This document shows, piece after piece, positions 32,365-42,135 of a stretch of 64,000 nucleotides of DNA. The translations under genes were made by a program, and so were the position numbers. The number at the start of each line of letters is the position of its first letter. Positions within the stretch are counted from its first letter, which is position 1. The notes under the pieces are model-generated. The model was not told the DNA's origin. It saw only the letters and a program-made list of their open reading frames with translations, and searched no databases. Source of the stretch: Macrophomina tecta (taxonomy: Eukaryota; Ascomycota; Dothideomycetes; Botryosphaeriales; Botryosphaeriaceae); assembly GCA_024180945.1 (NCBI GenBank), contig JAKSGN010000023.1, positions 124,001-188,000 on the forward strand, written 5' to 3'.

Positions 32365-33836
32365 TTGAGCAGGCCACACAGTGTACAATATCCGTTTTCG
32401 ATTCCGAGTTGCATACTATCCAAATTTCGGGGAGAGGAATGGGGTATGTTTACTCCCAATATTTGCAGGCCGTGTATGACAAATATAGTTCAGAAATATA
32501 TAGTCCTCCAAAAAATTATACTCGATAAGTGCAATGACCCTTATCTCTCAAACAGAAATCTTCTACGGAGCATGCATATGCAACCTCCTGAGACATCATT
32601 GAGGCAGCTCCATTCTGCTATTTCCCGTAACATTGCGTGGGAACGTGCAAAGATATTGGAGATCAAGGAAAGAAATTCAAACAAGCTCCAAGCGCATAGC
32701 GGCATCACCAATCAGAAGAGAAGGAAAAAAGGCGGTCGGTTGGAGGACGAAGACATCAAATCCCACCTAAAGCAAGGACTGTCGTTCGTGGAACTGGAAT
32801 TTCATCTCCGGAGGACTAAAGAATACATTTACAGGAGGGCTAAACAGTTCCCTGGGGAAGAGTTGAAAGAATTGACAAAGAACAAACGAGGTAAATGGTC
32901 AGAAGAGGAAATCGAAGCGTTGTTGCTCCTGCGAGAAGAGAGCAGAAAGATCAGCAAGATTGCCATATTGCTGCGTAGGCCCGTCCAGAGTGTTCGCAGA
33001 AGCTCGACGAGCTGGCTGGCCGCATTTCCGCTATGGAGGACCCTCGCGTCACTCCTGGACCACACGAACTGCCACCGGTTGTGGGAGAATCTCTCTTCAA
33101 GTCTCGATTTCTGCAAATTTGGAAAGGTATGATGGCAGACGAGGTGACTGAGACTTGGAAGGAATTTATCTCACAGAAATGTACGGATGACTGGCTATCC
33201 CTTATTTCGAAAGGAATTCCCGAGCCTGTGAAGCGTTTGCTTACGAAGCTGGACAACCCGTCATTCGAAGATCTGTAAGACTTGCTATGGATGCACACAA
33301 CTAAAGCAGGTATCTATGGCAGACTGTTGGTTCCACGATACTACGATGTATCGATGAGGCATGAACGACTTCTTTACATCGGTTCTGCAACCAAGTTTGG
33401 AGCTGGCTTGGACGGAAGGATGGCGCAGCACATCAAGCTGAAGTTGGGACGGGTGGAGAAATTGGAAAGAGAGATAAAAGCTATGAACCTTGAGAGGCCG
33501 GGCCAGTTCATTACTCTGATGGCCATGAATATGGACAGCTCGAAGGAAGAAGATGTCCTTGAAGTTCGAAGGACAGTGATCATAGCTGAGGCTATTCTCA
33601 CCATCTGGTTGGATGCATTCAGAGAAGAGTCTCCACTTTGTTCTCTCTATCCCTGGGATTCAACGCTGAAAAACTACGCCGGCTCTTGCTCGCACAACCC
33701 GTTAGCAAAAGATCTCCCGATTCCAGGCGCCGAAGACGAGCAGCGATGGGAGAGTGTTAAGCGCCGCTATGAGTGGCTATTTCCGGCCGCTTGCTTTGAT
33801 ACCGCGAGCGATGGTAGTCCGGTATCAGAGGAGTAA
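32365..33836 (+). pseudogene. SANT-like/GIY-YIG nuclease-like gene, broken twice
   Basis: The reading is continuous if two lesions are taken into account. The first frame (32365 to about 33000) has two SANT/Myb-like helix-turn-helix segments: GRLEDEDIKSHLKQGLSFVELEFHL, and KWSEEEIEALLLLREESRKI ending in a QSVRR helix. At 32997-33003 one A is missing. The next frame continues KLDELAGRISAMEDPRVTPG to FEDL, meets TAA at 33276-33278, and goes on in the same frame with DLLWMHTTKAGIYGRLL, ERLLYIGSATKFGAGL and GRMAQH. GIY and YIG are 19 residues apart, followed by a conserved-looking Arg (GLDGR) and a Glu in IIAEAILTIWL, as in GIY-YIG nucleases. The stop fits CAA to TAA. The nuclease call rests on motif spacing only. 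Confidence 0.55.
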
Positions 33837-33867
33837 CATAATGCACACAGAAAATTTTAATCCGTTA

Positions 33868-34007
33868 TATGCAGTGCTTAGAAATAGAAGCTATTAAATT
33901 TCTAAGAGCTAAACTTCCATAGTTATTAAGATATTAACTAGTTATTCTAAAAAGTATAAGCTTTTAGGATCTAAAAATTTAATAGCTTCTAGTTTTAAGC
34001 ACTGCAT
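33868..34007. repeat. 140-bp palindromic element
   Basis: The arms start TATGCAGTGCTTA and mirror each other over about 36 bp with 2-3 mismatches around an AT-rich centre. There is no coding capacity. It is a small MITE-like or foldback element whose superfamily I cannot name. Confidence 0.65.
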
Positions 34008-34017
34008 AGTTATAACG

Positions 34018-34140
34018 TATCAAAATTTTAGAATTTATCACCTAGCCGTTTTTGGGATATTAAGGTACGGTTTTTCTGATTTTTGGTGGTTTTTGGGGTG
34101 GCCGGATGACTGGTGTGGCCGGATGAGTGGTGAAACACGT
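34018..34140. repeat. Solo terminal repeat of a pogo-type element (word TCATCCGGCCAC)
   Basis: A single right end of about 123 bp with the same inner boundary as the solo end at 24804, ending GGTGAAACACGT before TA. The duplicated word is TCATCCGGCCAC (minus strand), the same in both tandem copies. Confidence 0.7.
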
Positions 34141-34165
34141 TATTCCTAAGTACTACCTATCATCT

Positions 34166-34288
34166 ATTAAAATTTTAGAATCTATTACCCAGCCGTTGTT
34201 GAGATATTAAGGTACGACTTTTCCGATTTTTGGTGGGTGTTTGGAGTGGGGCGAGGACTGGGGTGGGCCGAGGAGTGGTAGAACACGT
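34166..34288. repeat. Solo terminal repeat of a pogo-type element (word CTCCTCGGCCCAC)
   Basis: A third solo right end with the same inner boundary, ending GGTAGAACACGT before TA. Its two words have begun to diverge from each other (CTCGGCCCACC and CTCGCCCCACT). Confidence 0.65.
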
Positions 34289-34504
34289 TAGTTAATGAGC
34301 GCGCAGAGTTATAACGTGTTCCACCCCTGTCGCCCTAGTCGCGCTAAAAGGCCCTCACAGAGCGAGTACATACCTGGCCAACGAGCACATAGTAGGAGAG
34401 TTAATACAATCTAGTGTGCCGTTGTTACTTGGCACGTTGGGTGGAGTGTGCCATTTCCAAACGGCATCATGGTGCCGTCTATTGACGGCTTACCTTACAT
34501 GTTG

Positions 34505-34600
34505 ATGATGATGATGAATTCATAGTCCGTCCCTTCGCTTCCGTTGGACCATCTGAGTCTAAGCGGGGCGGTAAGAGCTGGCTTGGCACTTCAATCAATT
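34505..34600 (-). mobile_element. LINE 3' tail relic with (GAT)4
   Basis: A GAT run followed by ATTCATAGTCCGTC and a GGACCATCTGAG stretch parallels the tails at 1996 and 3859. About 100 bp remain. On the minus strand this is a severely truncated LINE end. Confidence 0.5.
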
Positions 34601-34602
34601 AA

Positions 34603-34644
34603 TACTCTCTAAGTGAGTGAATTTACTCTCTAAGTGAGTGAATT
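34603..34644 (+). repeat. Two tandem 21-bp repeats
   Basis: TACTCTCTAAGTGAGTGAATT is present twice head to tail. CACTTCAAT before it and ATTGAAGTG after it are inverted copies, so the unit sits in a small palindrome. Confidence 0.8.
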
Positions 34645-34689
34645 GAAGTGATTACTAGCCTGCACACGATGCCATATCTAAAAGTGCGA

Positions 34690-34919
34690 AGGAATGTAAG
34701 GCCTGTATGGCTCAAGGTCGTACGGCTCAAGCAAGTGGGAAAAGAAAAGTTCTTCAAGAGCTTTCAGAACAGACCGTACGGATTAATCAGGACGGAGAAA
34801 AATCAAGAAGACCTCGACCACCGCGAACCAGATATGGCTGTTCGGCATGTCAGATTCATCTCTGTCAGGGAGGAACCTGCTGGGAAGAGCATACTCAATT
34901 ATCAAAGCTTGAGGTTTAG
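34690..34919 (+). pseudogene. piggyBac-type transposase C-terminal cysteine-rich fragment
   Basis: The plus-strand frame gives ECKACMAQGRTAQASGKRK, a variable linker, then RTRYGCSACQIHLCQGGTCWEEH. The spacing of two CX2C pairs followed by CX4C and His is typical of the terminal zinc-binding domain of piggyBac-like transposases. No DDD catalytic core lies upstream, where LINE and pogo remnants take over. It is a fragment. Confidence 0.55.
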
Positions 34920-36334
34920 AACAATGGTTCGAAACCAGGCCATGGGATATAGCAGTAGATGTCGTCCGAGTTTAAAAGGCGTTAAGATTGTGCCTTATTA
35001 CCTTTGTGCTTTATCTTTTCGCAGGGTTCGGCGTTGTGAAAAGTTTCGAGTGTTAATCTAGCCTCGTGAAGTGTATCTGAAGTGCGTTTCCATGTCGGGA
35101 CCATTGCGAGATCGCGCGTGAGTCGGGTGGGTAACCGCCCATAAGCCTGGGCGCTGTTTTATTACCTTAGTCAGCACGAGGTGTCGACAGTGCAGGGGAT
35201 AGGCCGCCGGCGGCATCATGCCGGCGAACCGGCGCCTGGCTAGTACGCCTTGCCGCTGCCGTTGATACACCTCTCTCCTGTCTCTCCAGCCATTTTTCCA
35301 TCTGTCCCACGTCGAAAGTAGGGCTAGAACGCGCCATCTTGCCCATTCGCGAGTCGATTGCTGCCTCTACTACCTGCGCCGGGCAGCCACCCATTATTGT
35401 CCACTCTAGCAAATGCAAAGTGTCGCGTAGAGTCGCCTTATAAGCCGCACAGCGCTGAGCTTGTGCTTTTAACTCCTACTACAGAAACTTGCAGAAGCTT
35501 CCGCCACAAGCTACTACCACTGCTCTTGCTATGACTGCTGCTGCTACTGTTATCAATATCCGAGACGAGCGCATGTAGGTCACTGCGTAGTGATCGAGCA
35601 GCGTCGATATGGGAGAGTTGAGATTGAGTGAACAGGTGCGCGAGCTGAATTAGTTGGTCGACTCGGCTCGTCCAACAGGTGAAGCAGAGGAGGCACTTCT
35701 AGAGAGATTTATCGTTGCGGAAAATACTCGCCTCAGTTTGATTGTAAGCAGCCGCTCCGTGCGCGAGGACTCGCCGGCTATAAAGCTGTTGATGCGGGCC
35801 TGGTCGAAAACGCTGATCTTATTCTCGCAGAGCGTTTGGTATGCACGCGTAAGGACGCGGTTAAGACTCTCGGAGAGTAGAACTAGTAGGGGCTCCGTTG
35901 TCGGATCTGCCGTGTAGGCAAGTGGGGAGAAGTTGGAAAGGTTGAAGCCGTTAAAAAAGAGACGGCCAGCGGGTCATCTCCAGCCAAGAAACTTCTGTTT
36001 TGGTGGTTCGTTCGCGGTAGGCATGACGTGCTTTGTAGAGATCTCGGCCCTGCTCCACAAGGTCTTTCTCGACAAGCTTCCCAATAAGATCGCGTGGAAC
36101 AGCGCGAGAAAGAAAGGACGCTGCTGAACTCTGAATTGATGCCTATCTGTCCTGAATATATGGTTGCGATAGTAGGGGGTCATGTGTGCGTTTGGAAGGG
36201 CCGCATAATGCAAGAGATGGGGGATGCTCACGTAGAAAGACACAGGGGTGCCGTGATAGAAACGTGATGCTGATCGAAAAGCAAAGAAAGCACGTGTTCA
36301 TGCGCGGCTTCTGTTCGCTGTTGGTTAGATTTAC
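34920..36334. other. No supported gene
   Basis: Several ORFs of 60-90 codons on both strands without motifs. The sequence is moderately GC-rich, and some of it could be decayed coding sequence, but I cannot name a family. Confidence 0.35.
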
Positions 36335-37540
36335 TTATCTGAGTCCAAGCACTTCTTGCTCAAACCGAGGCCTGTCCGTCTTTTCGATCCACCCAGCCAA
36401 TGTTCTCAACGACATGACCAGCTGATAGACACCGAGAACCGAATCTGTTGCGCCCAGATTCAAATCGCGGTAAATTCGGATGCTGCCGCTGGGCGCGTAT
36501 TGGGCGAGCATCATTTCCATTCATGGCCTTGTGCGATGGCCCGCAGCAGCGATGGCATTGTCGAGGGGCCGCCTGCGACCAGCTGCTACAGCCGCCGCAA
36601 GTGCGCTGAGACCCACACGGGAAGCTGTAGGTTGGCGGCATTCCCTTCAACGGCACCACGTTTCGTTTCGATGCTAACTGCTATGAGGTAGAAGCGTATG
36701 TGTTCCGTAGCAGCGTGGCTGATGGAAGGCGCGCCGTCTTGCCGTAGCTTAGCCGCGACTTGGTTGTGCAGAGGCCTGTCGACGCTCAAGTCGAGGACGC
36801 GGACGCACTAGACCAGTCGCAGACGTCGGCAGCAACGACACGTCGGTGATCTTGGCCTTGGTAACATCGCGGTACTATATAGCCTTTTACTCACTTTGAA
36901 GGCCAGTTGTAGAGTCTCCGAGTGCACTTCGCTGTTCCAGGCAGCCTCTACAGTCCGCATCCCTGGCACTTAAACGCCGTCTCCAGGAGTTCTCGCGCTC
37001 GCGTCTAGAACCTCTCGTGCTCGAGCGCGCATCGCGGTCATCGCCTATTGTTCCGATTAAATTTGCCTTATGAAGCATATAATCGTCCAGGAGGGTTGCG
37101 GCGTGACCCATGGCCGCCCTGGGAATGACACCCCTAGCGGTGCTTATGCGCCGTAGGTCCCGACAGAGCTCCCTCACGTCTTTCGGCACCTCGCGGGCCT
37201 GCCCGCCTTTAGTTATGGGTCGTTTATACGTCTGACGGGGCTGCGCGAACGACTGCTGCTGGCGTAGCTCAACGACTGGCACGGGTACGGAGAGCGCCGC
37301 AAAACGATGCCCGACGACGGCTCGAGGATGGAAATGGCCACCATCGAGGGCGGGCGCGGCGTGATTTGTTCAGCAGCACGACTAGATACCGCTTGCCAGC
37401 CAGACAGGATAGGTGGCGGTGTTCTCGGCGGTGCAGGTGGTGGTGCCTTGCGTGGTGGGCGACGTAGTTGGTGGGATGCATTGACCGACGCCTTTGGCCA
37501 GCGCCGGCCACGGCGCGTTGTTTTGCATTGCTGCGGCATG
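36335..37540 (-). pseudogene. Decayed PD-(D/E)XK-like fungal gene
   Basis: Fragments in several minus-strand frames line up with the 549-aa protein at 50291-51940. They are REVPKDVRELCRDLRRISTA with GVIPRAA (about 37120), a segment with LIAVSIETKRG and LQLPVWVSAHLRRL (about 36600-36680), and SIRIYRDLNLGATDSVLGVYQLVM (about 36400-36480). The IAVSIETK block is characteristic of a fungal PD-(D/E)XK nuclease-like family (PDDEXK_12 in my memory), the E-x-K being part of the active site. The N-terminal part (37213-37540) is Pro/Arg-rich. Frame changes make it a pseudogene. Confidence 0.6.
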
Positions 37541-38078
37541 ACAGGCGGTCGATGGTGACGGTGTTGCTGCGGCCACGGCGCTCCAGTCGTGGGGTTGGGG
37601 GGCAGCCGGTGTTGTGCCGCGGTCAGCCGTGAGGCACGGACCTTTATTTACCCCGCCCTTGGGCCTCCACCATATTCAAAAGCTGTTCGATCCCCGTCAG
37701 CCTTGCTCCCTCACACGGCTCGAGTTGCGCAAGCTGGTGCGATTTCACACGTGATTCACAGCTAAGAGCGTGGCGCTGTAAAGGGCGGCTCTCCGGGGGC
37801 CTAAACGCCGCCACATTTATTCCACGCCACTCTTCCAAGAACTCTCAACCTTTTACCAGAATTCTCCATTGAACCGATCGCTCTTGAACTGCGAGGTAAT
37901 TTGAACCAACGCTTCTTGGCTTGCCAACTCGGTCAATACTAGCAGCTGCTAGCATCTTTTCAGGTTGCCTTCGCAGCTCCAAACTTCTTTGTCCCTTCCT
38001 TCTCTTGTATTCCCCTCTCTTTTCATTCCACTCGCCCGCTCTAACATCTTGTCAATGCAGGTTGAGACGGCCTCGGTC
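37541..38078. other. Intergenic and 5' leader of the DUF6604-type gene
   Basis: No gene seen. A 3' splice-site-like sequence (CTAAC at 38041-38045 and GCAG at 38057-38060) lies just before the chosen ATG, so the leader probably contains an intron. Confidence 0.4.
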
Positions 38079-40879
38079 ATGGCCATTCCCGAATTCCTCT
38101 CCGGCAGCTACCGCCGCTATAAAGAAGACACCATCTCCTTCACTACTTGGCTATCCCAAGCTGCCACTGCCGTTGGCTGGAAGTCTACAAAGAAACTGCC
38201 ACAAGATGCACGATCAACGCCAAATGCAGACAGTCCTACACCTCCAAGGTTGTCTTCCGATATTATTCAAGCGCCGTCCCGCCGCCTCAAAGGCAAGGCC
38301 CGCAAGGCTGCGAAGGCTGCCTCTCAGCAATCGTCTACCACTGCTGACACCGGCTATACCAAAACACCTGCAAAAGGAGATGTGGCACGCTATATCCTCT
38401 CGACGCAAGACCTACTCTCGCAGGCAGAGGCCGTAGCGCGGGCAGCAGCAACACAGGCAGACATGCGGATGCCGGAGGATGTGCGGTTAGTGCTGGAACG
38501 GGCGATCACGGCAAGACGAAGGTGCGCAGATTGGTTTGAGATGGCAAAGGTGGAGGCAAGGTGGAGTAATAAGGGACATAGGCATTTCATTGATGCTCTG
38601 CAGAGGGCATTGGATCTGCTAAATTGGAGGCAGGAAGATGCGAAGAGTGAGGTAAAGGAGGAAGGGAGACATGAGCCCGACAATACGGTGCAGAGCTTGC
38701 AGTACGTTTATTGTCCTCACTTCCTTTTTCCGCTCCGCTCATGTTTCAACTCCCCTCCGGGAGTGCAATATTTGGTGGTACTAACAAGGGATACAGGGAT
38801 CAACTCGCGGCAGTTCGTGTTGAGGATATGGTCGAGGAGTCGGTGTTGGCTTGTGCAGATGGACCCAACAGCGGCGCCAAGACGCAGAGTAAAGTTTACG
38901 AGCTTGAGGCCGACGCTGCCTGGGAGGACGCCTTTATTTGCTACTGCTTCTTTCAGGATCTACACTCCATCCAGGACACGCTAAAGAGCGTATGGAAGAA
39001 GTACAAGGACGGTGAGCTGGACTTGATATCCGCAACGATTGCAACCCAGGTCGGAATCGAATCCGTGCACCGCGCCGAGAAGGACCTTCTAGACGCGAAT
39101 CCACGCCTCAAGGCGTATAGAAGAGATTATGACAGCATAGCCATGGCTGTTTTCTACGCTGAGAGTCTTCGCAACGGCAGAGACCCTGATGAATATCTCA
39201 ACTCGCCAGAATCCTTGGAAGTCACTGAGTTGGAAGAATTCATCTACCTCCCCACGGCACGTGTGCTCATGAAAATGGCTCAGGTGGCCAAGCATCTGGA
39301 CCAAATTAGCTGGCCCCTACCCGTTCCCCAAATGCGATTTAGCTACATTGCGCGCCCGGAGCTATTGGATTTTCCTAAGTATAGCAAACTGGAAGATGAG
39401 GACAGACTTTTGACCCAACTTCTCCAGGAGCTTGTTCTCGTCCACCTCATGAAGAAGTTCCCAGGCGTAGGCTCCGCCCAGCTACTGCCAAGCATTCAGG
39501 ATGAATTTTCGAAAAGCCTGGACGGATTGTGGGCGAAAGGTGACATTAACATCCACAATGTCTTCGCGTCTCGCATCATGCTCGATATCATTGAAACTAT
39601 CGGTAACCGGCCTAAACACCATGACGACCTTCTAAGGATGGCAAAGCATGCCAAACAGGATTTTGAGTTCCAACTCTACCCGAATAGGTCTCTCGGTACC
39701 GGCGAGACACGTTGGCTTGCCAGAGACAAAAATACCCTCATGGATGCCTATCAACTAATAGAGAAGCATATCCCGTACTTGCCCGTCGCTGAATTTAAGA
39801 AAATGTTGATGGAGGCCAATAAGCACAATCTTGGGCCGGGTTATGCAATGGACGATGCACCGCCAGAGATACAGGAAGCTATTAGAGAACATTACAGGAA
39901 ACGAGGGCGGAACTCAAGTTTTGACGGTCCGTCGGAGGAGCATAAGGCGAACGCCAAGCGTCTCAACCTGAGGCCAATCGGACCAGCGCCGGAGCCTGAC
40001 TTTGCAATCACACACAATCCCCTTTTATGCGGCACGCTGGCTCTCCAGCTAGCCTTGCTGACCGAAGATGCTGGCGTGGCGCTCTCCAACCACCACCTCT
40101 CGATCTTTGCCACAGCACATCTCTACAACGCTCTTCGCCAGCTTAAATACATCCAAATCGGCTGGCCAGAGCTGGATCGAGTCATGGAACTCCATGCCGG
40201 CCCTCTCTTTGCTAATGATGTGCCCGATACGCCGGAGAAGTTCTACGCGCGAATGGCCTTCCGCCTTGGCAACTCCCGTCCTACTCGAAGGCTTGACGAG
40301 CTACAGAAGTGGAAAATGCAGATCACGCCAGCATCCAAGATCCTACGCGAGTACCTCAACAGCAACCACACTATTGAGGGTGTCGTTCAGCAGATTCAGG
40401 ACCAGTTGCAAAAGCACATGCCAGGGGAGAGCTCTGATGCCGTTGCTGTCAGCTCAAGCAATATCCAGAAGAAGAGTAACAACGAGAGACTTCATCGCCG
40501 CCGCTTGGCGCCACTACAATTTGTCGAGGTGCTACAGTCCTACTTCCCAGAGATCCTACCAAATGTGACGGTCAACTACATCGCCCTGACAAAAACATGC
40601 AACGCGCTTATGCGGACACTTCGGCAGCGAATCCAAGATGAGCTAGGAATTGAATACACATCAATGGCTGATCCGAGTGATAGCAACGACCACGGGTTTG
40701 TATTTATGGTCTTGAAGATTTTGGAAGAGACGAAGATGAAAGAGCAGGCCTGGCAGAGTACGACGAAGAAGAAGAACAATGGCGAAGCAAATAATTTCGA
40801 CGGGGGAAGGCAGTTGCGGCTGGCGGCGGAAACCGTAGAGGGATATCTAACGAGCATGGAGAAAGCAGCGAGGCGTTGA
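38079..40879 (+). CDS. DUF6604-type fungal protein
   Basis: Exons 38079-38701 and 38797-40879, with a 95-bp intron (donor GTACGT, branch ACTAAC, acceptor ACAG), give about 900 aa. The N-terminus AIPEFLSGSYRRYKEDTISFTTWL matches the start of the DUF6604 domain. I chose the ATG at 38079 rather than 38055 because the domain begins almost at once and the sequence before it looks like a 3' splice site. A Lys/Ala-rich low-complexity segment (about residues 60-110) is followed by helices. The second exon is mostly alpha-helical and soluble, with no signal peptide or membrane span. The function of this family is unknown. Both exons are open, so the gene seems intact. Confidence 0.8.
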
Positions 40880-42135
40880 GTGAAGAGAGTTGTCTCGATC
40901 AATGTGTTTTAATAGTAAGCTGCGCAGATCCCTTCAGAATTAAAAAACGTTTTGGTGGAATACCCCCACCGTAATGCCTTAAATCTGATTGGATCTTCAC
41001 TCTAACTACTTGCTGAATTTCAGAACATCGATGGGCCGTATGGCTCTGTATACTATAATTATTGCACGTCGGTAGTGCTTGTCCGTGGCTTACCAGTCCA
41101 ACCACTTTAGCACAAAAGGGGTCCTCCCCCACTACTCGTCTCACTCTTCAGTAGCAACATTAATTCCTCTACTTATCAAATGTCTCACGGCTAAAGAGAA
41201 AACAAGAGAAAAAAAAGTGCCGAAGTTTGAGCAAAAGACAAAATGCGCACTCAACAACTCGTTTTTGACGGACAGGATATAGCTACATGGGGGTATCCTC
41301 GCCCAATCCTTGCCTACATTAAATCTTCTGAGTCAGCCGGAGTCGCAAGGGGGAAATGTATTCGGAGGCGCCGGTAAGTGCGGGACCGCATACACGTGCT
41401 GCCAATACCGTGATACCTGGCTTGGTGTTGACCAGCATTAACTCCATTGAATGCATATGATACAGCCTTCGCGCCTACGTCACCTCCAACCTAGCTGCTT
41501 GGTGCCTATGTGAGCTGGATGGCGTACTCTTGGCGTTGCTGATGTTGGTATCCAATGAGAGGCCGCCAGCGCTGTCCGTACATACATATCACGGTGTTGC
41601 ACTGCCGACTCTCGCTGCGAAACCTTAAGCTAACGGTCCTCGTAAGACTCCATTTCAGCCTCGTATCCAAGGTCAGCAGTGCACCTCTTTTGCCGGTCTA
41701 TACACTCTTTGAGGTGGCACACCTCACTGCTTATCAAGCATCATCTTGGTGGCTAGCGAGCGAGCCTGCTGGACGCCATTTCGGGCCTCCTTCGCCTCAC
41801 TCAGCTCAACCTGCGGGTGCTGAAGGACCCCCCTGGCACGCGCAGCGCTCGCTGCCCACATTGTTGCTGAAGGCGAGCCTGGCTCAGGCCATTCAATCGG
41901 GCCGTGCGGCCTAGCTGGAATGCGCGAGGCCTCCGAGGCGGCGGGTGAGTCCATGTGCGGCTGAGGATGTCCTGCAGAGGCGCCATTGGTGGAGGATGGT
42001 AGGTATCGATTCCCCCGACAGGGTCGGGCGCAACGTCATCGTTGAAGCCGCTTAAGCTGCTGGAGTCACTGTCAGAGGTTGATGTGGCAGGCAGGGGAGT
42101 CAGCCGTTGCACACCATCCTGGAACGGCATTCGAC
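40880..42135. other. No supported gene
   Basis: Between the DUF6604-type gene and the 3' end of the Zn2Cys6 regulator. Pro/Ser-rich minus-strand frames at 41724-42130 follow the regulator stop and could be remnants of its lost C-terminus, but show no recognisable motif. Confidence 0.35.

Noticed and set aside
33273..33308. Possible 35-bp intron removing the TAA in the SANT/GIY-YIG gene
   Set aside because: The donor GTAAGA and acceptor GCAG exist, but the resulting phase does not continue the GIY frame and the length is below the usual fungal minimum. In-frame continuation through the TAA is the better explanation.
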